A stretch of 64,000 bases of DNA, taken from the NCBI RefSeq assembly GCF_003315135.1, contig NZ_QNRK01000003.1:62001-126000 (forward strand), written 5' to 3'. The stretch comes from Roseiarcus fermentans. Its GTDB lineage: Bacteria > Pseudomonadota > Alphaproteobacteria > Rhizobiales > Beijerinckiaceae. Made by a program: the position numbers and the translations under genes. Shown one piece after another: positions 53,007-61,902 of this stretch. Position 1 is the stretch's first letter, and each line of letters begins with the position of its first letter. The notes under the pieces were generated by a model that searched no databases, was not told the origin of the DNA, and worked only from the letters and a program-made list of their open reading frames with translations.

Positions 53007-53402
53007 ATGAATATCGGCGCGGCGGCGGCGGCGAGCGGCGTGACCGCCAAGATGATCCGCCATTACGAATCGATCGGCCTGGCGCGTCCGGCCGAGCGGC
53101 GCGCCAACGCCTACCGCGACTACGGCGAGCGGGACGTGCACGACCTGCGCTTCATCAAGCGGGCGCGGCGGCTCGGCTTCTCGACGGCGGAGATTGCGGC
53201 CCTGCTCGCCCTCTGGCGCGACAGCGCGCGGCCGAGCCGCGAGGTGCGCCGGATCGCCGAGCGCCATGTCGCCGAACTCGAGGCGCGCATCGCCGAGATG
53301 CAGGCGATGGCCGGGACGCTGCGCGCGCTGGTCGGCGCCTGCTGCGGCGACGAGCGCCCCGACTGCCCGATCCTCGACGATCTGGCGCAGGGCGTGGTCT
53401 GA
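53007..53402 (+). CDS. cueR: Copper-responsive MerR-family regulator CueR
   Basis: 131 residues. The N-terminal helix-turn-helix (MNIGAAAAASGVTAKMIRHYESIGL) and winged region (ANAYRDYGERDVHDLRFIKRARRLGF) are of the MerR type, followed by a dimerisation helix. C112 and C120 in ACCGDERPDCPI occupy the positions of the copper ligands of E. coli CueR, so monovalent copper is the expected effector. It is divergent from copA across the palindromic operator. It should activate copA by distorting the 19-bp promoter spacer. Confidence 0.93.
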   Translation: MNIGAAAAASGVTAKMIRHYESIGLARPAERRANAYRDYGERDVHDLRFIKRARRLGFSTAEIAALLALWRDSARPSREVRRIAERHVAELEARIAEMQAMAGTLRALVGACCGDERPDCPILDDLAQGVV

Positions 53403-53519
53403 ACGGTCATGTCCATAACCTACGAACGCGAATAGGCCGATCCCAGTGCGCCGACGAGCCGGCACAGGACGGTCGGGGTCCCCTTGCCTGCCGCGTCGCG
53501 CTCCGTCATGACGCGGCCC

Positions 53520-54719
53520 ATGACCATCGCAACTGTCCCCGACCGCAACTGGCTCGCCGAAATCCCGCCCGCCGCGCTCAACGCCGCGCCCAGCGGCATC
53601 GTCGAAGTGTTCGACTACGGCCGCGGCCGGCAGGGCCTCATTCCGCTGTGGGTCGGCGAGGGCGACCAGCCGCCGCCGCGGTTCGTGACCGACGCCGCCA
53701 AGGCGTCGCTCGACGGCGGCGAAACCTTCTACACCTACCAGGGCGGCATTCCGGAGTTGCGCGAGGCGATCGCGGCCTACATGACCCGCTGCTACGGCGC
53801 GGCGCCGGGCGGCGGCGCGTTCCGTCCCGAAACCTTCTTCGCCACCATCGGCGGCATGCACGCGATCGAGATCGCGACCCGCCTGACGCTCGGCCCCGGC
53901 GACGAGGCGCTGATCCCGTCGCCCGCCTGGCCGAATTTTTGCGGCGCCATCGAAACCTCGGGCGCGCGCGCCGTGCCGGTTCCGCTCGGGCGCGAGGGGC
54001 GCTGGAGCCTCGACGTCGAGCGGCTCGCGGCCGCCGTGACGCCGGCGACCAAAGCGATCTTCCTCAATTCCCCCGCCAATCCCACCGGCTTCATCGCGAC
54101 CGCTGAGGAGATCGCCGCGACCCTTGCCCTCTCCCGCAGACACGATCTCTGGATCATCGCCGACGAGATCTATGGCCGCCTCACCTACGACGGCGCCCGC
54201 GCGCCGTCGTTCCACGACGTCATGGCGCCCGACGACAAGATCCTGTTCGTCCAGACGCTGTCGAAGAACTGGGCGATGACCGGATTTCGCGTCGGCTGGC
54301 TCGAGGCGCCGGCGGCGCTGGGGCCGATCATCGAGAACCTCGTCCAGTTCACCAGCTCCGGCGTGCCGGTGTTCACCCAGCGCGCTGGCGTCGCGGCGCT
54401 GAACCAGGGCGAGGCGTTCCTCGCCGATCAGATCGAGCGCTGCCGCCGGTCGCGCGACATCTTGTGCGAAGGCCTGCTGGCGACCGGCCGGGTCCGTTTC
54501 TTCGAGCCCGAGGCGGCGTTCTATTTGTTCTTCGCGATCGACGGCTTCCCCGATTCGCGGGCGCTGGCGCTGCGGCTGATCGACGAGGCCGGCGTCGGCG
54601 CGGCGCCGGGCTCGGCCTTCGGCCCCGGCGGCGAGGGGTTCCTGCGGATCTGCTTCGCCCGCAATCCCGGGCAGATCGCCGAGGCGACGCGGCGAATCGT
54701 CGAGTGGCTGCGGACGTGA
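53520..54719 (+). CDS. PLP-dependent class I/II aminotransferase
   Basis: 399 residues from ATG 53520 (ATG 53508 is also possible). The fold type I signatures are complete: LNSPANPTGF (substrate Asn), WIIADEIYGRL with D215 and Y218, and the Schiff-base K249 in FVQTLSKNWAMTGFRVGW. The C-terminal Arg is in FLRICFARNP. It belongs to the aspartate/LL-DAP-type aminotransferase group, whose members transaminate aspartate, alanine or aromatic amino acids. Substrate not predictable. No operon partner; the next 1 kb holds repeats and no gene. Confidence 0.88.
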   Translation: MTIATVPDRNWLAEIPPAALNAAPSGIVEVFDYGRGRQGLIPLWVGEGDQPPPRFVTDAAKASLDGGETFYTYQGGIPELREAIAAYMTRCYGAAPGGGAFRPETFFATIGGMHAIEIATRLTLGPGDEALIPSPAWPNFCGAIETSGARAVPVPLGREGRWSLDVERLAAAVTPATKAIFLNSPANPTGFIATAEEIAATLALSRRHDLWIIADEIYGRLTYDGARAPSFHDVMAPDDKILFVQTLSKNWAMTGFRVGWLEAPAALGPIIENLVQFTSSGVPVFTQRAGVAALNQGEAFLADQIERCRRSRDILCEGLLATGRVRFFEPEAAFYLFFAIDGFPDSRALALRLIDEAGVGAAPGSAFGPGGEGFLRICFARNPGQIAEATRRIVEWLRT

Positions 54720-54883
54720 TCGCTCGGCCGCCTGTCCCGCGCGCTGACCGGCGGCGACCGCCGCGCGATCGCGGGCCGGATCCGTCGGCGGGGTTCCGTC
54801 GCTAACGGCCCGGCCGCCCCGGCCTCGCCAGCCAATCCGGGCGCAGATTCCGCATTTCCAGCCGCTTGCGCCGGATTCTCCGG

Positions 54884-55134
54884 GCGACCGTAACTCCCAA
54901 GCCGGCAGCGAATAGCGCCGTCATCGCGAGCGACCCCCGGGTCGAAGAGCCCGGGGGGAAGCGATCCAGGGCCGCTGGGCCGCTGTCGCGCCCTCTGGTC
55001 GTCCCGCCGCCCTTCCTTGCGAGCAGAAGACGGAGCGATTTCTTCCGCAGGAAGCAAGCGGCGGCATGGATTGCTTCGTCGCTTTGCTCCTCGCAATGAC
55101 GGGGTTGGGAGTTACGGGCGACCGTAACTCCCAA
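54884..55134. repeat. Composite intergenic palindromic repeat
   Basis: The short element CCGTAACTCCCAA occurs at 54888-54900 and again at 55122-55134; the inverse TTGGGAGTTACGG lies at 55105-55117, forming a 13-bp perfect hairpin with a four-base loop. Between the outer copies are inverted halves of the common Rhizobiales intergenic repeat, including ATGGATTGCTTCGTCGCTTT (55066-55085) and its imperfect inverse near 54921-54969. This fits a palindromic nested family seen in related genomes; a second, shorter member is at 59861-59928. Confidence 0.65.
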
Positions 55135-55485
55135 GCCCGGCGTGCGAGCGGCGGTCACGGCGCTCAATGGGAGCGGCGGCGTCTCGCCGCCGGGGTGCGC
55201 GAGACGCGCACCCTCCCACGACGCGCCCTGTCCGGGTCCTGGCGCACAACCACCTCGGCAGCCGGGCAAGGCCCCCCGCCTGTTCGCCGGCGTCGACGTC
55301 GGCGTCCCAACGGTTTGACGCTCGCGAGCCCGTCAATCGGAGCGCCGTCCTTCCCAGGCGAGCGTTCAACGGCGCGCCGAGCGCGGCGAAGTCCGCGCAG
55401 CTTCGGCATGGGAGCGACAATACCCCTGAATTCTCTTTTCCACAATTTATTGTTTTGGTCGTTCTGGCAAACGTAGATTCTGCGG

Positions 55486-55620
55486 TCTCCGCCCGGCGTA
55501 TGATGACGCTCGCTCAAGCACGGCGTGGGCGCCGCGAACGCGTCCGGGGCGCCTGAGGATTCCGCGGCGTTTTGCCCGCGCCATACGCAAGCCGGACACG
55601 CCCGGCTTGCTTTTGTCCGC
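55486..55620 (+). ncRNA. Candidate small RNA or attenuated leader upstream of glnB
   Basis: A possible promoter (TTGTTT at 55450-55455, 18-bp spacer, TAGATT at 55474-55479) would start transcription near 55486, and a strong intrinsic terminator ends at about 55614-55620. The ~135-base product contains no obvious open reading frame with a ribosome-binding site. It does not match 6S, SRP or tmRNA consensus features that I can recognise. It could be a small RNA or a leader whose termination controls glnB. Confidence 0.35.
55587..55614 (+). terminator. Strong intrinsic terminator upstream of glnB
   Basis: A 9-bp perfect stem GCAAGCCGG (55587-55595) and CCGGCTTGC (55602-55610) with a six-base loop, followed at once by TTTTG and then a T5 run at 55621-55625. 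It is the clearest rho-independent terminator in the window, oriented to stop transcripts moving toward glnB. Since no plus-strand protein gene lies directly upstream, it probably ends a non-coding transcript. Confidence 0.7.
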
Positions 55621-55633
55621 TTTTTGTGCATGA

Positions 55634-56059
<426 letters not shown>

Positions 56060-56150
56060 GCCCCCTCGCCGCTGACGAGTCGACGCTCCCCGTCATCGGC
56101 TTCGGCCGGAACGGCTGGCGCGCCGGGCGGTTCGCTGGCATAAGGGCGCG

Positions 56151-57350
56151 ATGATGGAGGCCGAACGGGCGCGCGCCGCACCGCAAAAGGACCACACGGC
56201 CGACGACGATCCCGGTTTCGGGGTCTACGTCCATTGGCCCTTCTGTCTGTCCAAGTGCCCCTATTGCGACTTCAACAGCCACGTCCGCGGCGAGCCGATC
56301 GATCAGGCCCGCTACCTCGCGGCCTTCAGCGCCGAGATCGCCCACCGGGCCGCGCTCGCGCCCGGTCGCGTCGTGCGTTCGATCTTCTTCGGCGGCGGCA
56401 CGCCGTCGCTGATGTCGCCCGGGACGGTCGGCGGAATCCTCGACGCGATCGCGGCGCACTGGCGGGTCGACGCGGGCGCCGAGGTCACGCTCGAGGCCAA
56501 TCCCACCAGCGTCGAGGCCGGCCGTTTCCGCGGTTACCGCGCCGCCGGCGTCAACCGGCTGTCGGTCGGGGTGCAAGCGCTCGCCGACGCCGACCTGCAG
56601 GCCCTCGGGCGCCGCCACAGCGTCGAGGAGGCGCTCGCGGCGGTGCGGCTCGCAGCGTCGCTGTTTCCCCGCTTCACCTTCGACCTGATTTACGGGCGGC
56701 CGGGACAAAGCCTCGCGGCCTGGCGCGCCGAACTCGCCCGCGCGCTCGACCTCGCCGGCGACCACATCTCGCTCTACCAGCTGACCGTCGAGCCGGACAC
56801 CGCCTTCGAGCGTCTGCGCGACGCAGGCAAGCTCGAACTGCCCGACGAGGACCTGAGCCTCGCCTTCTTCCGGGCGACCCGGGAGCTGACCGAGGCGCGC
56901 GGCCTCCTCCCCTACGAGGTCTCGAATCACGCCCGGCCCGGCGGCGAGAGCCGGCACAACCTCGTCTACTGGCGGTATGGGGAATACGCGGGAATCGGCC
57001 CCGGCGCGCACGGGCGGATCGTCACGGCGCGCGGACGGCTCGCCCAGGCGTGCGAGCGCCTCCCCGAGCCGTGGCTCGGGCGGGTGGAGTCGGACGGCCA
57101 TGGCCTGGTGGAGGACTCGGCCCTGACCCCCGAAGAGCAGGGCGACGAGTTCCTGCTGATGGGACTCCGGCTCAGCGAAGGCGTCGATCCGCGCCGCTAC
57201 GAGGCGCTGAGCGGCCGGACGCTCGACCGGGACCGGCTCAGGTCCCTGATCGACGACGGGTTTCTCGAGCGCGGCCCGTCGGGGCGGATTCGCGTCACCT
57301 CTCTGGGCGCGCCGCTGCTCGACACCGTCGTCGCCGACGTCGCGGCGTGA
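56151..57350 (+). CDS. hemW: Radical SAM heme chaperone HemW
   Basis: 399 residues. After a 22-residue hydrophilic start, GVYVHWPFCLSKCPYCDFNSH gives the radical-SAM cluster C32-x3-C36-x2-C39. FFGGGTPSLMSPGTVGGILD and EVTLEANPTS follow the HemN/HemW pattern, and RLSVGVQALADADLQALGR and FDLIYGRPGQSLAAWRAEL are further typical. It is HemW-like (formerly annotated coproporphyrinogen III oxidase): it binds heme and has the C-terminal domain (LTPEEQGDEFLLMGLRLSEG) typical of HemW. Members deliver heme to respiratory enzymes. No rdgB or rph in the window; a small membrane gene follows four bases downstream. Confidence 0.88.
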   Translation: MMEAERARAAPQKDHTADDDPGFGVYVHWPFCLSKCPYCDFNSHVRGEPIDQARYLAAFSAEIAHRAALAPGRVVRSIFFGGGTPSLMSPGTVGGILDAIAAHWRVDAGAEVTLEANPTSVEAGRFRGYRAAGVNRLSVGVQALADADLQALGRRHSVEEALAAVRLAASLFPRFTFDLIYGRPGQSLAAWRAELARALDLAGDHISLYQLTVEPDTAFERLRDAGKLELPDEDLSLAFFRATRELTEARGLLPYEVSNHARPGGESRHNLVYWRYGEYAGIGPGAHGRIVTARGRLAQACERLPEPWLGRVESDGHGLVEDSALTPEEQGDEFLLMGLRLSEGVDPRRYEALSGRTLDRDRLRSLIDDGFLERGPSGRIRVTSLGAPLLDTVVADVAA

Positions 57351-57354
57351 CGCG

Positions 57355-57666
57355 ATGTCGCACGGCGACGAGGACGCCCACCGCCGCCGCCTCCGCAACC
57401 TGATCGCGAGGCTGCCGGCGCGGTTCGGCGCGGCGGCGCACTGGCTGCTGCGGCCCGAATCGCGCTGGGCCCGCCTGCCCGCGGGCGTCCTGCTCATGCT
57501 CGGCGGATTGCTCGCGATTCTGCCGGTTTTCGGCCTGTGGATGCTGCCGCTCGGCCTGATCCTGATCGCCGAGGACGTTCCGATCCTGCGACGCGGCGTC
57601 GCGCGGGCGCTCGGCTGGCTGGAAAGCCGCTGGCCCCGGCTGTTCAAGCCGCCCGGCGGCGGTTGA
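57355..57666 (+). CDS. Small PGPGW-like transmembrane protein
   Basis: 103 residues, starting four bases after the hemW stop, so co-translated. One or two membrane segments (LPAGVLLMLGGLLAILPVFGLWMLPLGLILIAE), with PVFGLWMLPLGLILIAED resembling the PGPGW family core. Basic N- and C-termini. Function unknown; the family is common in alphaproteobacteria. Confidence 0.6.
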   Translation: MSHGDEDAHRRRLRNLIARLPARFGAAAHWLLRPESRWARLPAGVLLMLGGLLAILPVFGLWMLPLGLILIAEDVPILRRGVARALGWLESRWPRLFKPPGGG

Positions 57667-57776
57667 CTCGATGTCCATTCTGACCCATGTCTAGGGGTCC
57701 GCAGGGCCGAGGGCTCTGAACGGAGCAATCGCTTGCGCGCCGCGGGCGCCAGGCAAACGAACCCAGGAGAGTGGCC

Positions 57777-58316
57777 ATTCGCCGTCCAATGAAAGCTACC
57801 GCGGCGCCGGAGAAAGGCGGCCCGCGAACCAACCGCGACATTCGCGCCGTGCAGGTCCAGCTGATCGACGCGGAGGGCAAGAACCAGGGGGTCGTCAACC
57901 TCGCCGACGCGCAGCGCCAGGCCGAGGAAGCCGGGCTCGATCTGGTGGAGATCGTCCCCAACGCGACGCCGCCGGTTTGCAAGATCCTCGATTTCGGCAA
58001 GTACCGCTTCCTCGAGCAGAAGAAGTCGGCCGAGGCGCGCAAGCGCCAGAAGGTGGTCGAGATCAAGGAAATCAAGCTCCGCCCCGGCATCGACGACCAC
58101 GACTACGACGTCAAGATGCGCTCGGTGATGCGGTTCTTCGAAGAGGGCGACAAGGTCAAGGTGACGCTGCGGTTCCGCGGGCGCGAAATGGCCCACCAGG
58201 ACATCGGCTACAAGCTGTTGCAGCGGGTCAAGAGCGAAACCGCCCCGATCGCCAAGGTCGAGGCCGAGCCGTCGATGGAAGGCCGCCAGATGATCATGGT
58301 GCTCGCGCCGAAGTAA
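57777..58316 (+). CDS. infC: Translation initiation factor IF-3, AUU start
   Basis: 179 residues from ATT 57777. The protein opens (I/M)RRPMKA, exactly aligning with the MRRPFKA start of Rhizobium IF-3, and a Shine-Dalgarno AGGAG (57765-57769) stands seven bases before the ATT. An in-frame GTG at 57771 is too close to that site and would add two residues. AUU as infC start is the classical basis of autoregulation by IF-3 itself. The N domain ([20 protein letters not shown]), linker ([17 protein letters not shown]), and C domain ([20 protein letters not shown] to [11 protein letters not shown]) are all intact. rpmI-rplT do not follow directly; an MFS gene does. Confidence 0.95.
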   Translation: MRRPMKATAAPEKGGPRTNRDIRAVQVQLIDAEGKNQGVVNLADAQRQAEEAGLDLVEIVPNATPPVCKILDFGKYRFLEQKKSAEARKRQKVVEIKEIKLRPGIDDHDYDVKMRSVMRFFEEGDKVKVTLRFRGREMAHQDIGYKLLQRVKSETAPIAKVEAEPSMEGRQMIMVLAPK

Positions 58317-58449
58317 CCCGGAGGCGCAAGCGGCCCCGACGCCCGACGGAATCCTGCGCCCGGACGCTTGCCGGGCGTTTGCTGGAAGGGCCGCTTCCTT
58401 GCGGCGACAAGCCGCGGGCCCGCCGGCCGGCGGTCGGGGAGCGCCCGCG

Positions 58450-59667
58450 ATGACCACCACCACGCCAGGCTGTCTCGAGGCGGCGGCCGCCGAACGCAAG
58501 GCGGCGCAGACGACGGCGCTCGGCGTCCTGTTCGCGGTCAGCGCCTCGCACATGCTCAACGACACGATGCAGTCGCTCGCGCCGGCGCTCTATCCCGTGT
58601 TCCGCGAGAAGATGGCGCTGACCTTCTTCCAGACCGGGATCATCACCTTCGTGTTCCAGGTCTCGGCGTCGCTGTTGCAGCCGATGATCGGGCTCGCCGC
58701 CGACCGCCGGCCGATGCCTTTCCTGCTGCCGGTCGGCATGGCGTTCACGCTCGCGGGCCTGGTCGGGCTGGCGTTCGCCTCGACCTATCCGCTGCTTCTC
58801 GCCGCGGTCGCCGTGATCGGGGTGGGCAGCGCGGTCTTCCATCCGGAGGCATCGCGGGTGGCGCGCGCCGCCTCGGGCGGCCGGCACGGCTTCGCCCAGA
58901 GCGTGTTCCAGGTCGGCGGAAACTTCGGCCAGTCGACCGGGCCGCTGCTGGCGGCCTTCGTCGTCGTGCCGTTCGGCCAGCATTCGGTGCTCGCCTTCAC
59001 CGCGCTGGCGGCGATCGCGGTGGCGCTCCTGATCCGGGTCAGCCGCTGGCACAGGGACCAGCGCGCGCGCAAGCGCCAGGCGGAGGCGGCCGCCCCGCGC
59101 TACCCGCGCGCGACCGTCGTCTGGACGATCACCGCGCTGATCATCCTGCTGTTCTCGAAAGTCCTCTACATGTCGAGCCTCGGCAGCTACTACACCTTTT
59201 ATCTGATGCAGGAATTCGGCGTGTCGGTGCAGACGTCGCAGATCCTGCTGTTCGTGTTCCTGGCGTCGGTCGCGGTCGGGACGTTCTTCGGCGGCCCGCT
59301 CGCCGACCGCTTCGGCGCCAAGACCGTCATCTGGGGATCGATCGTCGGCGTGCTGCCGTTCACCCTGGCGCTGCCGCACCTCGGGCTGGTCGGCACGGCG
59401 ATCAACTCGGTGGCGATCGGTCTCGTCCTGTCCTCGGCCTTTTCCGCGGTCGTCGTCTACGCGCAGGAGCTGACGCCCGGCAATGTCGGTGCGGTGGCGG
59501 GCCTGTTCTTCGGTCTGTCGTTCGGGCTCGGCGGCATCGGCGCGGCGCTGCTCGGCATGGTCGCCGACTACACCAGTCTCCGCTTCGTCTACGAGATCTG
59601 CGCCTTCCTGCCGGCGATCGGCTTCCTCGCGGCCTTCCTGCCGAACCCGCGCCCCGAGGCCGCCTGA
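58450..59667 (+). CDS. MFS transporter, fosmidomycin-resistance (Fsr)-like
   Basis: 405 residues from ATG 58450. There are about 12 helices. The start (ALGVLFAVSASHMLNDTMQS, followed by LAPALYPVF) and the DRRPMPFLLPVGM loop are of the Fsr group of MFS; GSAVFHPEASRVARAASGGRHG and FQVGGNFGQSTGPLLAAF are further Fsr hallmarks. Typical role: drug efflux, fosmidomycin in E. coli. Spacing of 133 bases to infC suggests a separate promoter. A copy of the intergenic repeat follows. Confidence 0.85.
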   Translation: MTTTTPGCLEAAAAERKAAQTTALGVLFAVSASHMLNDTMQSLAPALYPVFREKMALTFFQTGIITFVFQVSASLLQPMIGLAADRRPMPFLLPVGMAFTLAGLVGLAFASTYPLLLAAVAVIGVGSAVFHPEASRVARAASGGRHGFAQSVFQVGGNFGQSTGPLLAAFVVVPFGQHSVLAFTALAAIAVALLIRVSRWHRDQRARKRQAEAAAPRYPRATVVWTITALIILLFSKVLYMSSLGSYYTFYLMQEFGVSVQTSQILLFVFLASVAVGTFFGGPLADRFGAKTVIWGSIVGVLPFTLALPHLGLVGTAINSVAIGLVLSSAFSAVVVYAQELTPGNVGAVAGLFFGLSFGLGGIGAALLGMVADYTSLRFVYEICAFLPAIGFLAAFLPNPRPEAA

Positions 59668-60021
59668 GGCCTCGCGGTTTCGGGGGCCGGCGCCGCCCCG
59701 GCGCCGAGTTCTCGGCGTTTCTGGCGTTTTGCGCCGCAATTGGCGCTGATGGAGCGTGTGCTGCGGCGGCGCCGGTCGTGGCCCCGATCGATGGCGGCGC
59801 AGGCCGCCGGGCCGACGGTTGACCGGATTGCCCGGGAATCCGCCCCGGTTACCGCAAATCGTAACACCCAGGCCCCCTGGATCGCCACGTCGCTTCGCTC
59901 CTCGCGATGACGGCGGCTTGGGTGTCACCGCAAAACTTTATCCGCCCCTCGGGGAATAAATGGCGCGCCCGCCGAGTCTCTTTCCTGTCCGACGCCTCGC
60001 GAGGCACAGGGAGAGACAGAC
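59668..60021. other. Intergenic region with repeat between fsr-like and phosphoesterase genes
   Basis: About 350 bases. The first 190 are GC-rich with no gene. The repeat at 59861-59928 follows, then an A/T-richer stretch (CAAAACTTTATCCGCCCCTC) that may hold the promoter of the phosphoesterase operon. No open frame with a credible ribosome-binding site was seen. Confidence 0.45.
59861..59928. repeat. Second, shorter copy of the intergenic repeat
   Basis: GTAACACCCAGGCC (59861-59874) and GGCTTGGGTGTCAC (59915-59928) are inverted arms matching at 12 of 14 positions. The interior (CTGGATCGCCACGTCGCTTC then GCTCCTCGCGATGACGG) is a degenerate member of the same family as the 55066-55085 segment. 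It lies downstream of the fsr-like gene and may act as a transcript 3' structure. Confidence 0.6.
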
Positions 60022-60945
60022 ATGACAGCGCAGAACGACAACGGTATCGACCGCCGGCAGACCCTGAAGTGCATGCTCTGGGCGGGAACCGGCGTGGTCT
60101 GGACGGTCGCCGGCGGCGTTCCGTCGTCGCGGCTGATCGGCTCGGCGAGGGCGGCCGAAGGCGGGTTTTCCTTCGTCCAGTTGTCCGACAGCCACATCGG
60201 CTTCGCCAAGCCCGCCAATCCCGACGCGCGCAAGACCTTCGACGTGGCGATCGACAAGGTGCTGGCCATGCCGGGAGATCCGGCGTTCATTCTCCATACC
60301 GGCGACGTCACCCACGCCGCCAAGCCCGCCGAATTCGACGACGCGCTCGCGATGATCCAGCGAACGAAGCGCGACGTCTTCTATTCGCCCGGCGAGCACG
60401 ACATCACCGATGCGAAAACGCGGGACGCCTGGCTGGCGCGCTTCGGGAAAGGCGCCGGCGGCGGCTGGTATGCGTTCGATCACGGCGGCGTGCATTTCGT
60501 GTCGCTCGTCAATGTCGTCGACCTGAAGGCGAACGGACTCGGCTCGCTCGGGCCCGAGCAGCTCGCCTGGCTCGACGACGACCTGCGCGGCAAATCGGCC
60601 TCGACGCCGATCGTCGTCTTCTGCCACATCCCGCTCTGGATGATCGCCCCGCAATGGGGGTGGGGGACGGAGGATTCGGCGCAGGCGCTGGCCCTTCTCG
60701 CGCGCTTCGGCTCGGTGACGGTTCTCAACGGCCACATCCATCAGCTGATGCAGAAGGTCGAGGGCAATGTGACCTTCCATACCGCCCGTTCGAGCGCCTT
60801 TCCGCAGCCGGCGCCGGGAACGGCGCCGTCGCCGGGGCCGAAGCTCGTGCCGGCCGGCGAACTGCGGACATGGCTCGGCGTGCGCGAGGTGGCCTACGTC
60901 CCCACCCCGACGAGTCTGGCGGTCACGGACTCGGACCTTGCCTGA
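60022..60945 (+). CDS. Tat-exported metallophosphoesterase
   Basis: 307 residues with a twin-arginine leader (DRRQTLKCMLWAGTGVVWTV). The calcineurin-like phosphoesterase core has all metal motifs: D-S-H in FVQLSDSHIGF, G-D-V-T-H in LHTGDVTHAAK, G-E-H-D in YSPGEHDITDA (in place of G-N-H-D), C-H in IVVFCHIPLW and G-H-I-H in LNGHIHQLM. It therefore binds two metal ions and cleaves a phosphate ester in the periplasm; the substrate is unknown. AGGGAGAGAC precedes the ATG. It is followed after eight bases by a cytochrome c gene and then by a sigma/anti-sigma pair, a recurring neighbourhood in alphaproteobacteria. Confidence 0.88.
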   Translation: MTAQNDNGIDRRQTLKCMLWAGTGVVWTVAGGVPSSRLIGSARAAEGGFSFVQLSDSHIGFAKPANPDARKTFDVAIDKVLAMPGDPAFILHTGDVTHAAKPAEFDDALAMIQRTKRDVFYSPGEHDITDAKTRDAWLARFGKGAGGGWYAFDHGGVHFVSLVNVVDLKANGLGSLGPEQLAWLDDDLRGKSASTPIVVFCHIPLWMIAPQWGWGTEDSAQALALLARFGSVTVLNGHIHQLMQKVEGNVTFHTARSSAFPQPAPGTAPSPGPKLVPAGELRTWLGVREVAYVPTPTSLAVTDSDLA

Positions 60946-60953
60946 AGGGGACC

Positions 60954-61316
60954 ATGATGCTGAAGGTCATGCTGGCGTTCGCCGCGCTCGCCGCCGGCCG
61001 CGCCGACGCAGCCCCCGCCGGCGACCCGGCCCGCGGCGAACAGGTTTATCAGGCGTGCACGGATTGCCACTCGCTCGATCAGAACGACGTCGGACCTCGC
61101 CATCGCGGGGTTTTCGGCCGCAGGGCGGGCTCGCTGCCGGACTACGACTATTCCGACGGGCTCAGGAGCGCGCATTTCGAATGGAACGCGGACACGCTCG
61201 ACCGGTGGCTGACCAATCCGCAAGCCTTCGTTCCGGGCGCAAAAATGTTCTTCCATCTCGACGATCCGAACGACCGCGCCGACGTGATCGCGTATCTGAG
61301 GGAGCGGGCGAAGTAG
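60954..61316 (+). CDS. Class I cytochrome c
   Basis: 120 residues with AAGGGG just before the ATG. A short signal peptide (MMLKVMLAFAALAAGRADA) precedes the heme-attachment motif C-T-D-C-H (VYQACTDCHSLDQNDVGPRH). An axial methionine appears in FVPGAKMFFHL, and NDRADVIAYLRE is the usual C-terminal helix. It resembles cytochrome c of the c2/c556-size group (single heme). It shuttles electrons in the periplasm; its operon with the phosphoesterase suggests a shared envelope role. Confidence 0.9.
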   Translation: MMLKVMLAFAALAAGRADAAPAGDPARGEQVYQACTDCHSLDQNDVGPRHRGVFGRRAGSLPDYDYSDGLRSAHFEWNADTLDRWLTNPQAFVPGAKMFFHLDDPNDRADVIAYLRERAK

Positions 61317-61365
61317 CGCCCGCCCGGCGAAAGGCGAGACGCGCAAACCCCCGGGCGGCCGCGCC

Positions 61366-61902
61366 ATGACCGCCGCCAGTCCGCACGCCGCCGAGCGGTT
61401 CCGCGTCCTCGTGCCGCCGCTGCTCGACGACGCCTACAGCCTCGCCAAGTGGCTGTGCCGCGACGCGAACGACGCTGAGGACATCGTCCAGGAGGCGGCG
61501 GTGCGGGCGCTGAAGGCGCTCGAGACGACGAGCGTCGATCGTCCGAAACCCTGGTTCCTCGCGATCGTCCGCAATGCGGCCGTCACCTGGATGGCGCGCA
61601 ACCGGCGCAAGGACCTCGCCTTCGCCGGCGGCCTCGACGATCTCGACGCGCTCGCGCCCGGCGACGGGAACGCCGCCGCCGATCCGGAGGCGCTGCTGAT
61701 CGCCGTTCAGGACGGCGAGCGGCTGAGGCGGGCGATGGCGGCGCTGCCGCCGCCGCTTCTGGAAATCCTCATTTTGCGCGACGTCAACGGCCTGTCCTAC
61801 CGCGACATCGCCGAGGCGGCCGGACTGCCGATGGGCACCGTCATGTCGCGCCTCGCCCGCGCCCGCGGCGCCCTCGCGAGATCCCTGAAAGCGGACCCAT
61901 GA
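61366..61902 (+). CDS. ECF-family RNA polymerase sigma factor
   Basis: 178 residues. Region 2 contains LDDAYSLAKWLCRDANDAED and IVQEAAVRALKAL, and region 4 contains LPPPLLEILILRDVNGLSYRDIAEAAGLPMGTVMSRLARARGALA, split here for length, with the G-L-S-Y-x-x-I-A helix-turn-helix pattern of ECF sigma factors. It overlaps an anti-sigma gene (ATGA). Such pairs respond to envelope or oxidative stress and usually transcribe their own operon. The linked phosphoesterase and cytochrome c may be in its regulon. No -35/-10 target consensus was identifiable. Confidence 0.9.
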   Translation: MTAASPHAAERFRVLVPPLLDDAYSLAKWLCRDANDAEDIVQEAAVRALKALETTSVDRPKPWFLAIVRNAAVTWMARNRRKDLAFAGGLDDLDALAPGDGNAAADPEALLIAVQDGERLRRAMAALPPPLLEILILRDVNGLSYRDIAEAAGLPMGTVMSRLARARGALARSLKADP

